Positions 10,176 to 22,530 of a stretch of DNA of 64,000 bases are shown piece after piece. The DNA comes from Ascarosepion bandense. Taxonomy: Eukaryota > Mollusca > Cephalopoda > Sepiida > Sepiidae. The stretch is from positions 974,001 to 1,038,000 of the forward strand of contig JBBBDQ010001184.1 in the NCBI GenBank assembly GCA_037127315.1. Direction: 5' to 3'. The position numbers were made by a program, and so were the translations under genes. Position 1 is the first letter of the stretch, and every line of letters begins with the position of its first letter. The notes under the pieces were generated by a model that saw only the letters and a program-made list of their open reading frames with translations, did not search any database and was not told the origin of the DNA.

Positions 10176-11542
10176 AAGTTTAGATATCCAGATTTACGAT
10201 CGTTTAAGATTGTTGCATTGAACGGTTATGATTATGGGAGAATAGCATTGGGAATAACGAAAAATGAAGGTTCTTTTTCAAACACTGAATATTACTTAGG
10301 AACAACGAAGGATGCCTCGAAATAGCCGGACAGTGTTCTAATTTCGCATATGATTAGCAGTTGATTACGAATGAAATATAATGACTATTTGTTGCTGAAG
10401 ATTGAAAATAATCTCCTTTTCAATTTTATCTGAGATACATTTGCATTAATATATACTTTGTTATTACAGAATAACAGTATTTCTATCTGCCTTTTCAAGA
10501 AACTCAATATCTTCATTATTTTGTTAAAAGTGTTCCTATTCTTTTACTTTATGCATTTCTCTATTTATTGTCAGTTTTCTTACAGAATCTATACCATACA
10601 TCCAATCACATTTATTGAACATTATTTTTTATTTGCTTCTTCGCAGCATGTGTTGCGAATACATGAATTTTTGAGGTTAAAAAATTATAAAAATTTTAAA
10701 AATACATTACCAATTATGCAACATAAAGTCTGCTTTTCATATAATTGGATGCATTTCCAGATGAATATATGTAGTTTTCGCAAGCATAGAAATGATTTTA
10801 AAATCTTTAACAGCCACGTAGTTATGAGAATCTCTTTTCCAAAATACTTTTAAATGATTTTTATTCGAAGAAAAAATGAAAAAGAAACTAAAAACCTCTT
10901 ATCTGCATGTATATCTGTGATGGATTTGCTTTGTATCAGGACAAATTAAAAGAAAAGGATTTTTGATACTGGAGATTTTAATGATGTGATTATTTGGTCT
11001 ACAGCAAGAAGTAGAGTAGGCAAAAAGTAAAAATTACTTTCATGTTTCTTTAAATGAACATCTTATAGAGTAGCGGGGGACCTAACATGTTTGAAAATGG
11101 TAGTGTATGTTTCTAATTTTATGAGATTTCATGTTCTAATATCAAAAGTTCAAATAAGACGCATAAGGAATGATTAAAGATTTTGAAAATAATAGCTTGT
11201 AAATTAAAAGAAATAATTATTATGTGTTATTAGGACACACATGTTTATTTTAATTGTTTTATTCACAAACTGTTTGCGGTTTTACCATCGGTTCTCTTCT
11301 TGAAGTTTCATATTTAAAGTAATTGAACCTGAAGGCTTTCTCCATATGTTCTAATCGATTGTTCTAATCAAATATGTTCTAATCAAAAACGTTTCAATCG
11401 ATGTGAAACCGAGATTTCTTTAGGTATTCGACACGCATCAGTTGTACACTGCGACTTTCTTTAAACATTTTGGTCGTTATATCTTTCGAATAATAGAAAC
11501 ACATCACTCAATACATTCCGGAACAAACTAATGAGAAAGCCC
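10176..11542. other. AT-rich non-coding
   Basis: No supported gene. A 131-codon open frame at 10458-10853 is rich in Phe, Ile, Asn and Lys, as expected by chance in such AT-rich DNA. Confidence 0.5.
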
Positions 11543-12605
11543 TTAGGCAAAACTTCGACTTTTTTCATCAACATAGTATTCTTTTATGGTGAGATACTGA
11601 TTGCAACGCTTCTCTAATAATTCTATGCCTTTTTTGTAAAACGATTTGTCTTTGACTACAAAATACGCGTCAGTTTCCGATGTCACTTCTTCATTGGGGC
11701 CAAACCTATTTCCCCTGGAATATACTTTTGAGGTCTGCTAGCAACTAGTAGTCATTAGTGGCCAGATCTGGAGAATAGGGTGGATGCGGAAAGCAATTTT
11801 AAGTGTAATTCATGCAGCTTTCGCATTGTTGCTATCGACTAGTTACACGGTACGTTGTCTTGATGAAAGATCACTTTTTTATTCTTCATTTGTGGCCGTT
11901 TTTTAGCGATGTCTTTCTTCAAACGCACCTATAATGCTCTATAATATTTGCTATTGACGGTTCTTCTTTGTCAATGTAATTGATGAACAAAATACCTTGA
12001 GTCTCTCAAAATATGGAGGCTAAAATCTTGCCTGCTAATGTTTGCGTTTTTGGTCGCTTTTGACTGCTTTCACTAGCTGCTGTCCACTCAGCTCACTGCC
12101 AATTTGATTTCAAAGTGAGGTGGTGGATCCATTTTTATCAATTGTTACATATTTACGCAAAAATTGTTCTTGTTGCGTTGAAACAATTGCAAACAACGCT
12201 CTAAATCTTCGGCGAGTATTAGTTTTTGATCGACTGTGAGAAAACGTCGCACCCACTATGAACACAGCTTTCTCATTGACAAGTGTTCATGTCAATGGGT
12301 GAATGCACTGCCTTCTTATATGTACAAGACTTTTGCTATCTTACACAACTTCAATTTACGATTCGACCAAAACGAGTTTATGGTTTTTTGTTGTTTTTCG
12401 GGACAACAGCTTTCTTTGGGCAACTTAAGCGTTTAGCATATCTTTTGTCTGTACGACCGTGTTTAAAGACAGCATACTCCCTCTTAACCGTTGTTTCCAA
12501 TAGAGCAGAGTTTGAATAACAATTCTGAAGACATTCTTTGTTTGAATAGTATTTTTCTATAAGAAAGGAACGGTTTATCAGAAGACGAAATTCAGATTTT
12601 TTCAT
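11543..12605 (-). pseudogene. mariner transposase, full-length pseudogene
   Basis: The minus strand spans about 354 codons, the usual mariner transposase length. It starts MKKSEFRLLINRSFLIEK and covers the N-terminal paired helix-turn-helix region. The linker near MRKLCS-WVRRFLT corresponds to the conserved WVPHELT region. The catalytic block reads KKVIFHQDNVPCN (the second Asp of the DD34D triad lies in HQDN), followed by a rearranged PYSPDLA region. The end is GIELLEKRCNQYLTIKEYYVDE and a TAA at 11543-11545. Many stops and frameshifts occur, so it is dead. Terminal inverted repeats were not located. In life the enzyme cuts and pastes the element at TA sites. Confidence 0.85.
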
Positions 12606-14193
12606 TGTTTTGAATGTTTGCAACAATAACTCCACTTAAATAAGTGTAATTTGTAAACTAATAATCCGATTGTGCCCAAAGTTTCTCAGGTGCAATTTGA
12701 AGATTTGTACTTCATAAAAATTATATGGATTTTTTTTTGTTAGTGACGCCATTTATATGTCAGGCTCTGGACTTATTGACTTATCACGAAAAAAGTCCGA
12801 CTGAAGTATCTGTCTTTGTACTTAATTGAAGTTATGACTGATAGATTTCATAAATATCCGTTATTGGAGCAATTTCATTTAACTAATGTGTCTCTTATTG
12901 CACGTGTGTAGATTTGATTAAAACATAAAATTATACTGCGAACATTGCTGAAACGTACGGTATAAAAAATAATGCGAGAAAGCCTAATACTGTAGCTATG
13001 ACGATGACATTGACATTTTGAAAACATGTGCAAAAAAAAAATATCTTCAGCCTGTATACAAAGTTAAAAAGAGAGTAAATAGTATAGAAAATCTGGAAAA
13101 GTAGAGAGTTGATGACATTTTTCTTTTTCAGTACTAAGTCCTAGGAAAATATTTCTTTTAAAAAAATAACCTAAATGGCATGACTTTTCTGATTCAAGTG
13201 GATATCGTGAATAATGTCATTCTGATCTCAAGAAATTTATGTCAACAAATTGGTAAACCAAAATTAACAAAATGTCATCTAAAACTGAGAAAATTTGATG
13301 GATCTTTTCATAAAAAATTGGGGTTACTTCCATGGAGCTTTTCAAACGAGTGATGGATTTGACATTATTACTATTACAGTAGTGAGATGTTTAAAAATTA
13401 TGTATTTTAGGTATAGATGTTAGTTAAAGTTAATCGAGAAAAGTAAAAATGGAAGTGTTGATGGTGGGGTATAAAGAGAACTTGTAGATTATATATTCAC
13501 CTTTTATTTTTGGTAGTCGGCGAAAGAAGTGGTACAGGAAGAAATATGGTAGCATATAGCAATAGTTGGCAGGGTGACAGTAAATGGATTTCTTACATTA
13601 TAGTTTAAAGAGAAGCGGATACAGATTTAAGAATATGCGGTGAATTTTAAAATAGACGTAAATCATAAAATATGAAAGGATCATTTTTTCTATTCCAATA
13701 TTATGACCGCTTTCCGCAAATTATCGGGCATTAAATTTTTGCAAAGATTTATTTAAAGTCGCCCTACAATAAAATACAGATAGATGATAAATTCATGGAA
13801 ATTATCAATAAATATCCCCATAAAATTAAGATGGACGATAATACCTTTTGGAGTTAACACAACAAGAGAAAAAGGAAAATGTGTTAACTGAAGAAATTAG
13901 TAATATGATTAGTTGTAAAGATGTATTTGCTTTGATGCCTATCACTAAAATATTAAATCAAAACCGGAACATGTGTTAAACAAATTTAAAAAATGCAAGT
14001 ACGACAATAAACAAATACAAAGATGAATTTGTTTGTGATACTGTTTCATATTTATATACGAAATTTTAAACGATGGTATTGCACCAGATTCCAAAGTTAA
14101 TTAAGTAATTTTCAGATGCATCTATACCCACTAATAAAAATAATTAGAATTCTTTTTATGATTGGTTAAGTTTTAAAATAGATACATAGCATA
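12606..14193. other. Non-coding, possible gypsy pol debris
   Basis: No gene is supported. A few phrases near 13250-13370 and 13800-13860 on the + strand are vaguely like gypsy protease and early reverse transcriptase, in line with the integrase scrap that follows, but too weak to call. Confidence 0.35.
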
Positions 14194-14373
14194 ATACAGC
14201 GACTCAATAGAATCATTGAAGTAAACAGGAAAAATAAGATTAAAAGCATTTCCCTAAGTAACTATACTACGGACGGTTACTTACCAAGTTTATTACTGAG
14301 TTATAGAACGATTCCACACGCAGACAGATTACAAAGCCCATCTGCGTTAATTGGAATGCAAATAAGATTTCCA
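14194..14373 (+). pseudogene. Ty3/gypsy integrase C-terminal scrap
   Basis: Sixty open codons include LNRIIEVNRKNKIKS, which fits the SNGxxERxNRTLK helix after the catalytic glutamate, and LLLSYRTIPHADRLQSPSAL, which fits the YRxTPxxxxxxSPxxLxxG signature of gypsy integrases. No upstream core survives clearly. It lies 470 bp before the GPCR exon and has no relation to it. Confidence 0.6.
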
Positions 14374-14842
14374 TAAAAATATCTTACTCAACAAATAAAA
14401 ATATGTGGCATAAGAAGAAAAAGTAGCAAGTCCTGATAGGGCTAATTTCATCATGCAAAGAGGACATGACACGAGAATTATATCAAAAAAATGAAAAAGC
14501 CTAACAGTCAATTCTGAAGGAATTAAGATCAAAATTGGAATGAAAGACTCTCTGATGGAATAAGATTATGACAGATAAGAAAGAAATAATTCTTCAGAAA
14601 AATGTACCTATTGTCAGATGCGAAGTAGAAGAGAAATAATGTGTAGAGCGAAGAACAACTCTATAAAACAGAAAATAATGATTATAAAATGGAATTTGTG
14701 ATCCAACAAAAAAATAAAGTTATTTTTATGTTTATTTTACTGATTGATTTATATTGTTTAGATTAGGAAAGAATCGTTGCATACACTTATTGAAATATTT
14801 AAATTAAAATTATTATACATTAAAAATAATTTTTAATTCCAG

Positions 14843-14956
14843 GATCCTGTGCCGAAGCTGCCTCGACTAAATTTCATTCCAGCAGTACAAGTTCCAGGGG
14901 AGTGATTCCGAAAGCGAAAATTAAAACCATCAAGATGACATTCCTTATAGTTCTCG
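14843..14956 (+). CDS. Neuropeptide GPCR exon: loop 3 and start of TM6
   Basis: This 114-bp exon has an acceptor ending TTTTAATTCCAG and a donor G|GTAAGA. It starts with two bases of a split codon and ends with one (phase 1 in, phase 1 out). It encodes a serine-rich intracellular loop, then AKIKTIKMTFLIVL, the basic loop-3 end and first half of TM6 of a rhodopsin-family receptor. The final G joins the CC that opens exon 56847-57027 to make an Ala codon and completes [12 protein letters not shown], a textbook TM6. The AKIK-TIK phrase and the pairing favour the CCAP / neuropeptide S receptor group. Such receptors sit in the plasma membrane and couple peptide binding to G proteins. Upstream exons were not found. 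Confidence 0.85.
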
Positions 14957-15133
14957 GTAAGATAACTGATTTATCAATTTCTTTTCCTCGAAAGGAGAGA
15001 AAACACTTTAAATCACTGATTTTTTTGTATGAGAAAGTGAGAGATGTATTGAAACACTATCTCTCACTTACACTTTTCCCTCCCTCTCGGCCCCTCCTCT
15101 TTCGTTCCTCTCTCTCCCTCACCTCTCTCTTTC

Positions 15134-15154
15134 TATATATATATATATATATAT
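15134..15154. repeat. (AT)n microsatellite after a CT-rich tract
   Basis: A pyrimidine-rich run (15060-15132) leads into uninterrupted TA dinucleotides. Confidence 0.9.
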
Positions 15155-16033
15155 GGTATTATAGAACTGAACATGGTACTTTAATTTCATGACTGAACGC
15201 TAACATGTAAGAAAGTCTGCCACTCACACCCATCCGTCTATCTATTTGCTTTTACATATGTTCATTTTTGTATGCATTCATCCGTTCGTTTGTCTATTTA
15301 AAAGTTTTGTTTAGACAAGAGGGTCACGTCAAGAATTTTTCAGCACCCAACTTAGATGTTATTTTGAAACAATAATTAGGTGATCAGTTTGTTTCACTAG
15401 ACCACTTATATTTTGCCTCTGATCAAGGTCCCAATTATTTATTGTCTAAGTAGTCAAATACGACCACTACTTCTGGTCTAACAGTTTATTTTTTTAAACT
15501 TCCCGCCTGACAAACTCCCTTCGGTATACTTACTTGACAGATACAATCACCAGAAGCCTAAATACAACGCCAATTATCACCTCCTACTTCCCTAAATCCC
15601 ATCAACCGCTCATCCTTTTTTCGGAATCCTCTGCACACTGTTCTCTCAGTGTAAACACCTACGTACAAGTGGCATTCCTGTCTTGCTTGGAGTGAGATGA
15701 TTATAAAAAAATCAATGTACTTCGAGACAGAGTAGAAGACTCAGATATGTATGCAGATTTACATCTGATGATGTACTGAAATATTATGAGTTTTGACCAC
15801 TTTTCAGATTCTGAAATAATTATTTATTTTCAAGCAAATGCCCTTTCAGCAATACAGGTACACACGCACGCATGCACACACATTTCATTAGATAGACATA
15901 CTCGTTATTGACATAGATGCTGCATTGTTATGCCTGAAGCAATATTCAGACAGTGATCAGACATATGTAGATCGCTTGAAGCGTGAAACTGAGAGCCATC
16001 ATGCCTTGTTGATTACTAACTTTATTCTATGAA

Positions 16034-16037
<4 letters not shown>
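15155..16037. other. Non-coding, nothing recognised
   Basis: No gene or repeat unit recognised. Confidence 0.4.

Positions 16038-16104
<67 letters not shown>
16038..16104. repeat. (AT)n(AG)n compound microsatellite
   Basis: AT dinucleotides to about 16070 switch directly to AG dinucleotides. Confidence 0.95.
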
Positions 16105-16107
<3 letters not shown>

Positions 16108-16241
16108 CAAAATGAAAAACAATTCTTTCGTCACCCATTCCGACTTCTCATCTTCCCTATTAAGAAAATATGTGTGTTTATGGTATATATATGTGCGATT
16201 GATAGATGGGGCCTTTTTACACACACATACATGCCCTAACA

Positions 16242-16247
<6 letters not shown>

Positions 16248-16306
<59 letters not shown>
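16248..16306. repeat. (CA)n microsatellite
   Basis: Uninterrupted CA run, followed at 16318 by a short (CAG)n. Open frames across it are artefacts. Confidence 0.95.
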
Positions 16307-16308
<2 letters not shown>

Positions 16309-16779
16309 CAATTAATGACAGCAGCAGCAGCAGCCAGGAATGGCCATTCGTTGAAAGGCATGAACTTGAACACAAGCTCTCCTACAATTCTGAAGATGAG
16401 ATTTTGATCTTCAAATATTAATGTATAATAAATAATTCCCAACAACTTTTCCTTCCTTTATTTTACTAAACGTATTGTGATAGCCTTCAAGACCTAACCA
16501 TACACTTAGTATACACAATGCTTCAAGCAAATAAAAAACACTTTCCTATCCCTACACTTGAGCCAGGATTAATCTGTAACCGTTAGGGAGCTATTTAAAC
16601 TTTCCGAGAATCGTGCAAAGATGCCAAATCAACTTCCTAAAGCGATGAAAGAAAGATCATACAACAACTACATCATACACTACATAAGCACATATGCACA
16701 TACCACGAAGTTCTACCAACACTAAAAACAACCTCAGAGTCTACTCTATGAATCACAACGGCCCTCAACAAAAGCTACC

Positions 16780-18092
16780 ACATTTGCGCACACTATGAAA
16801 ACGAACACCTTAAGCAGAAATTTCTGTGGATATATAATAAATATCTAAACGATCCCACACAAGCACAAACGAACTTCACAATGCACTACCAACAAAGGAA
16901 CCGCTGGTCACAGACTTGTCTAAGCCCCTCTCACACGAGGAACTGGAATTACTAAGTCTCGGGCCAAAGTTTATACTAACACAGAAGCTGAACGACAAAA
17001 CAATGCTAGATTGTCGAAACAAACTTCTGCCGGACAGCATACCAACTCAAGTGACTATCGGTTATCAACAACAGAAACAGCGACCCAACCGAAAGCACGA
17101 ATGCACCTAAACAGTTCCCAAAATACACCATAGACAATCCACTCCACTTACCCCCTAACAACTACGCGCTTAACCTGAATCTCTCTAGGCTAAAGCAATC
17201 CATATTTGCAATCCTCAAAGACAATGATAGGAGAATACCACACAACCTTTCCAGAGTACAAAGCCACACCCTAAACACCTTCCATCCGATAAAGGAAAAG
17301 AATTCTGCGCCATACCCCAAGATACATACACCCATCTAGCACTTGAATCCCTCAGCAATACCCAATTATACACAGAAGTAACAGACATTACCCCAAACTA
17401 AATAGAACACCACATCAACACTGCATGGAATAATATATGCAAACTATGGACACTCCCTAACAAATACAGACTAAATTTTACTACCAAGAACAGCAACTTA
17501 CCCAATTTTCTACCACCTCATCAAAATACAGAAAACTAGTACGACACCACAGATTAAACCCATTGTTTCTAGCATAGAAGGGCCCACATACAAAATATCA
17601 TGGCTCCTGTCACAAATCTTCAAACCTATACTCTCCACCGTCTCCGGATACGTCAAAAGTTCCGATGAAGTCATCCATAGACTACACGTACTTCAACAAA
17701 ACCAGCTGCAGCATATACAATATGCAATTAGCCTTGATATTGATTCACTAAACACGTCAGTACCTGCTCACCCAGCAGTTGATTTGATAACTGAGTGCAT
17801 CACCACTTCAAGCCTGTACTGCTACAACCTCCTCCAGCCGACATTCACTTACTCCTGACGACTATAGTAGACAACACCTATTTACGTTCTAAGGGCGCCC
17901 ATATAAGCAGATAACTGGCCTTTCGATGGGGTCCAGCCTGTCGGGATTACATGTCATTACATACATGAATTGACTAGAACGTCGCACCCTCAACCATTTG
18001 TCTTTCGTACGCTTTATTCACAAGATATATGGAGAACATACTCATCCTCACCATTTCACGTGATGAGGCGAATAAAATGGTAGCAACATTCC
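16780..18092 (+). mobile_element. Penelope-like element, reverse transcriptase remnant
   Basis: The + strand reads, over several frames, KPLSHEELELLSLGPKF (the conserved pre-RT block of Penelope-like proteins), a LIKIQKT block in place of LPKIHK, PIVSSIEGPTY, then LDIDSLNTSVP in place of FDIxSLFTNVP. Next come QITGLSMGSSLSG (compare TGLPMGSPLSP) and finally YMENILILT at the catalytic YVDD position. The two catalytic Asp are Glu-Asn here, so the enzyme is dead. Homology stops at about 18092, where an unrelated LINE fragment starts. The GIY-YIG endonuclease is missing. Assignment to the Penelope-like order rests on the order of blocks. Confidence 0.8.
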
Positions 18093-18917
18093 TGGTGGGG
18101 TTCGAGCCAGGATTTCAGCGTACGCCGATGTTGTTCCAGGATGACATTTACGTGTTACAGAGGGCGCTTGAGCGGCACGAAAGGGTGATAGGGGCCAAAA
18201 TTAATTGCGACAAGTCTTCCGGTTAAGTGCTTTGAAGGCCGTTGCTCTCCCGGGGCCCTTCAGTCGGACTGACGGTCACGTTCTTATTTTTGGAGTGTGG
18301 TTCTGGTTGGATCTCCAGCTGGAGAAAAATTAGTCAGAGGTACTGGTAAAAGTCGGAGCGTCGATCGCGATTTGGCTTTGGTGGCGGTTGTCCGTGAAGG
18401 AAAGGGCTGAAGTTTGTGTTACATACATCATTTCCCTCGTCCTTTACCAGTTGTCGACACTCCCACTTTGTAAAGAGCGGATAGAGGCGATTGAGCGCTT
18501 GTTGTTCGATATCTTGTGGGGAGGACGCAAGCATCTGGTGAACAAAGAAGTCTGAACCAAGAACCCGTCACGAGGGGTCCTGGAAATGCCCTACGTAGAG
18601 TGTCACCAACACTTCCTACGCCGCATCTTAACAGAGGATTTGCTGTTGGATTGGAATGTCAGGGAAGCTTTCCCTTGCTTTACTATTTGTCCTCCCGTTT
18701 CCCGGGTCAGACTGCACGCTCTGACGAACCGCCCGAGACAGCGCAAAAGCGCCCGACCGCTTTCCGTTCAGCTGTACCAAAGCACAAGTGGCACGATACA
18801 GTTAGCCAATCTACTTGCAGAAGTCGGCTTTGAATTCGGCGGCCTGCAGGACAATTGCCAGTTATCGATTGTGGAATCAAAGAAAGAGCCCATAGAATTT
18901 CCGTCAATTTGGCGGTA
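18093..18917 (+). mobile_element. LINE reverse transcriptase C-terminal fragment
   Basis: Starting within the RT palm, the + strand gives MLFQDDIYVLQRALERHERV and GAKINCDKSSG, matching the YADD-to-GAKVNxxKS segment of I-type non-LTR elements. Further frames give LPGPFS-TDG, FGVWF-LDLQLE, a LLFDILWGGR-like block (compare LLWGGRRP) and GVLEMPYVECHQH, the usual post-RT order. The first catalytic Asp context is altered and frameshifts are present. It is 5'-truncated and fused to the preceding Penelope fragment. Clade is not assigned with confidence. Confidence 0.7.
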
Positions 18918-18984
18918 AATTATATTGTTGAAACTAAATGAAACAGACTTAGAAGTTAATACCTTTAGTACAACAAAGACATTT

Positions 18985-19960
18985 TCGGGAAAAAAGAAAA
19001 AGGAGCCTTAACAGGATCCCTGTATAAATAATCAGTATATATATTGATAACATCCTGTCAAAGTGACATTGGTAAACAAACTAATGATATCAAAAGAAGT
19101 AAGATAACAAGAGTTTGCATCACAGGAGAAGTCCCGGATAGATGTTGCAAAATGAAAGAAGTCGGGAATACAAACAGTAGAATAATGTTGGAGGACTGGA
19201 TCTTCAAAAGAAGTAAGATAACAAGAGTTTGCATCACAGGAGAAGTCCCGGATAGATGTTGCAAAATGAAAGAAGTCGGGAATACAAACAGTAGAATAAT
19301 GTTGGAGGACTGGATCTTCAAAAGAAGTAAGATAACAAGAGTTTGCATCACAGGAGAAGTCCCGGATAGATGTTGCAAAATGAAAGAAGTCGGGAATACA
19401 AACAGTAGAATAATGTTGGAGGACTGGATCTTGAAAGTCAACCAACCGTTTTGCCAGTTGTTGCTGTAGTGATTCGATCAGAGACAAGATCAGCCTAAGC
19501 GGTGTGTCAATCTTATGAAATTTGGGTAATCCAGACATCCTCGGTCGTTGAGAACCAACCGAGCGAATAGTATCATAGACTTACTTCGACAAATATTTAC
19601 ATTTGTACAATTGTAAAAACATTTTCTGGGGTTCGGTTTCAGTACTCGAAGAATTGTTGTAGTCAAAGTCACCCAAACACAAAACGTTGGTATGGTCGTT
19701 CAAGATCGACATCATTTTAGGAACATAAATAGACCAGTTGAGAACGACCACACTAGACCCTTATCCTGTCGGGTAATGTAGATGTCAGGGTTGAAATGAA
19801 AGCGTTTGCAAAACACGGGACCACATAGGACGGAACCTATTCTGTAGTGTTATAATTCATCGGAGTAAAACGCAATTTCATCTTTAAGAAAAACAGATTC
19901 CACATTCCAAGTGTTTCTACATTTAATCTTCAAAATACGTTTAGAGATGTACCCGAGGGC
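18985..19960 (-). mobile_element. Penelope-like RT remnant with internal triplication
   Basis: The minus strand encodes, from high to low coordinates, a degraded N-terminal part (19960-19550) and then an open 168-codon stretch from 19538. This begins MSGLPKFHKIDTPLRLILS, the LPKIHKxxxPLRPIxS block of Penelope-like reverse transcriptases. It continues LQQQLAKRL and ends LTSFDIISLFTNVTL, the FDIxSLFTNVP catalytic block. Between them a 38-residue segment is repeated three times without change. The catalytic YVDD and the endonuclease are missing, because the copy ends near 18985. It lies in the opposite orientation to the Penelope copy at 16780. Confidence 0.85.
19092..19433 (-). repeat. Exact 114-bp tandem triplication
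   Basis: Three consecutive 114-bp units start at 19092, 19206 and 19320 and look identical apart from the last base or two. The unit is 38 codons, so the reading frame of the host reverse transcriptase stays open. One copy is present in related proteins. Confidence 0.95.
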
Positions 19961-21858
19961 TAAACGATTATATCTACAAGCCTGAAAATATTTTAACTTA
20001 CACCTAAGAGAATTAACTTGATTCCTAAGCGAATAATGTAATTAAGCAAATTAATAATGTTAGTGTTGTATCGGTCCCGAAAAAAGAATATAAGTACAAC
20101 CAAACGCTAATACACAGTTAAGAAGGATGACCATGGTTAAATAACAAACTATATATATATATATATATATATGCAGAGTGAAAGAGAGATGGCTGCAATA
20201 ATTTAAACAGTTTTTATTCATCTGACAATGTCTCGGATTCTTTTTCAATTTTTCCTGTTTTCGAAGAAGTCTTTACAAATGAAAACGACATTTTTTTAGA
20301 AACTTTCCAAAGTTACTGATGTCGTCCAACTTCTTTTTGAATATTTTCAATGGTCTCTGCCATGATCAATAATTAATTGTTGTCAGTATTCATAGACAGG
20401 TTTTGCTAGCTATATGATGTCATTTCTGTGGGCGTTACATTTCTGATTTAAATAAAATTATATTCCTTAGGTTAAATTATGTGTACAGTTAACTAACATA
20501 GAAAACACATATATATCAAATATAATGTACGCATTATAACTACTTTATCCGCATTTTAATTAATGTAAACATTTTAAAACGCCGTCTTCAATGGTCGAAG
20601 TATTTGAGTCTTTTTTTTTACATTGTGTGCTATATGGTTTGTTTATTTGTTTTGTTTTTCGAAAGTGAAATAAAAAGAAATAAACAGAAATTGTCCGTTG
20701 AATCTCCTATTCTCCTGGCGTCAGTCTTACCAAACATTTCTCAACCAGTGTGACTGGGGCGCACTAATGCACCCTGAAAAATAGCTGTGTGCACTCCAAG
20801 TTAATAGAAATATAATTTATAAATTATTCTATATTCAAAAAATCCTTAATTAAAAAAAATCTCGATAAACTAAGCAATAATGTCTTAAACTTAAATGCTT
20901 ATTTCAGAAAATTTCTTCATATATTTTCAGTTTTCAAATTTTCAGACTTGTTTTTCCTTAATAATAAGTGCGTCCCCGAGATTTAGTTATTCGACAAATG
21001 CGCTCTGAAGTGAGAAACAATGGTCTAAACTGGCACATATTTTTTTTATATATGTGGAATTTGATTATGAAGTATAAGTTTTAAGAATGAAAATTTCACT
21101 GAAATTTATTTTAAAAATTTTAAGTTTTCATTTGAAATCAAGGGAATAGCCATAATATATAGGGAAAAAAGAAACAATCTGTTTAAAATACCTTTAACCA
21201 TATTTTTATGGCGATATGTGCATATTTTTATTTCATTAGTTTCTATTTTTCTTTCGTCTATTTTTATCGATTTGTAACTAGCTATCTCTAAATGTTTCAC
21301 TTTGTCTGTTTCAGTTCTTATCACTGAGTCACGTCCCAGCAATTTTATCGTTTATATTGAGTAATTTATCCCTTTTATTTTCTCATATCTTACCTATGAA
21401 TTGCACTTTACATAGGCAAGCGTTAAATCTTTAGTTCAAACACTGCCGAGCATTTTAGCGCAGAAATACGACTGGCGGGATTCAATCTCCAAACTAATTT
21501 TTGGAGGCAAATTTGGGTGAGACTTCATTTTTAAAAGAATAAAAAAAATGTTTTGAATAAACCGAATAACTTTTTTTCTTTTACTGACACGCAGTATTTC
21601 TTGATTAAAAACTGGATGACAGAGCAGGGTTTGAGAGAAATAACAAGACAAAATATATTAGAAGCATCGAAGAGACAGAAAGATGTAGAGGTTCAGGATT
21701 GTCGACGACCTGAAGGGAACACGGCAAATAAAAGAAATATCAGTGGCAAACGCTTTGAACAATAATCTTTGATAATGTCTTTTTACACATTCTTGTAAAA
21801 ACGAAAGAAAAACTGAACTAAAATCTTCCAAAAAGTTGGGGTCATTGAATTCAACGAA

Positions 21859-21922
<64 letters not shown>

Positions 21923-22224
21923 ACGTGCGTATGACGAACCATTGTGGTTTATTTAAAAGAAATGTGGATTTTTTGTAAAAATAATTGATTTATTGTGAGT
22001 GAATATTACAATAAGAATATTTTAGAGTAATAATAATCTTTTTATATAAATTTCCAAGTATTTAATCTATAGAGATAAAATCATACATTTTCGAAGGATA
22101 TATGAACGAAAGTGAATGCATTGAATCCAGCAGGATTTAGACTTTGTTTTTGTGTTTATAAAACGATTTCTGTTTGTACACGAACAGATGTATGTATGTC
22201 TGTGTACTTTTTACAATCATTTTA
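19961..22224. other. Non-coding with two microsatellites
   Basis: AT-rich DNA without a recognised gene. It contains (AT)n at 20150-20172 and a (GT)n array at 21860-21921. Confidence 0.5.
21860..21921. repeat. (GT)n microsatellite
   Basis: About 30 uninterrupted GT dinucleotides. Confidence 0.95.
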
Positions 22225-22530
22225 CCCCAAGCACAGCAAAAAAGCCTCTAAGATGCAGGGACGTACTGAAGGCAAAATAATATAAGAAAAAGATTCTTGA
22301 CATGAGATAACAATAAAAGAACAGCAATTGAGAAGACAAACAATAACAGCTGATATTGCATTTAAATTTTTGAAGGTCAAAATTGACTGGAATGCAGAAA
22401 TGCAAAAAAGAGTTCCACAAGTGAGTAGTGCGAGCAAAGAAACTGTTAGCATAGAAGTTACGGTTGTATTTAACAATTTAACCTGTAAAAAAGATGAGAT
22501 CTTGGCGCCAGTCTGGTACTACGCTTGGTG
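22225..22530 (-). mobile_element. CR1/Jockey-type LINE 3' fragment, second copy
   Basis: Minus-strand frames give STRLAPRSHLFYRL and then SFFARTTHLWNSF with FCIPVNFDLQKFKCNI. This matches the extreme C-terminus of many Jockey/CR1 polymerases (the RSHPFxV ... SFFPRTxRLWNSLP phrase). The same region is present at 23100-23330 in the longer copy. Only about 100 codons remain. Confidence 0.7.

Noticed and set aside
10458..10853. 131-codon open frame
   Set aside because: Composition is what AT-rich DNA gives by chance, with no motif and no splice context.
15765..15785. CTGATGATGTACTGAAAT as a hammerhead
   Set aside because: Only six bases separate the two core blocks, so no stem II can form, and no stem III is present. 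Chance match.
16027..16445. Frames encoding Cys-Val, Thr-His or Tyr-Ile repeats
   Set aside because: Translation of CA, AT and AG microsatellites.
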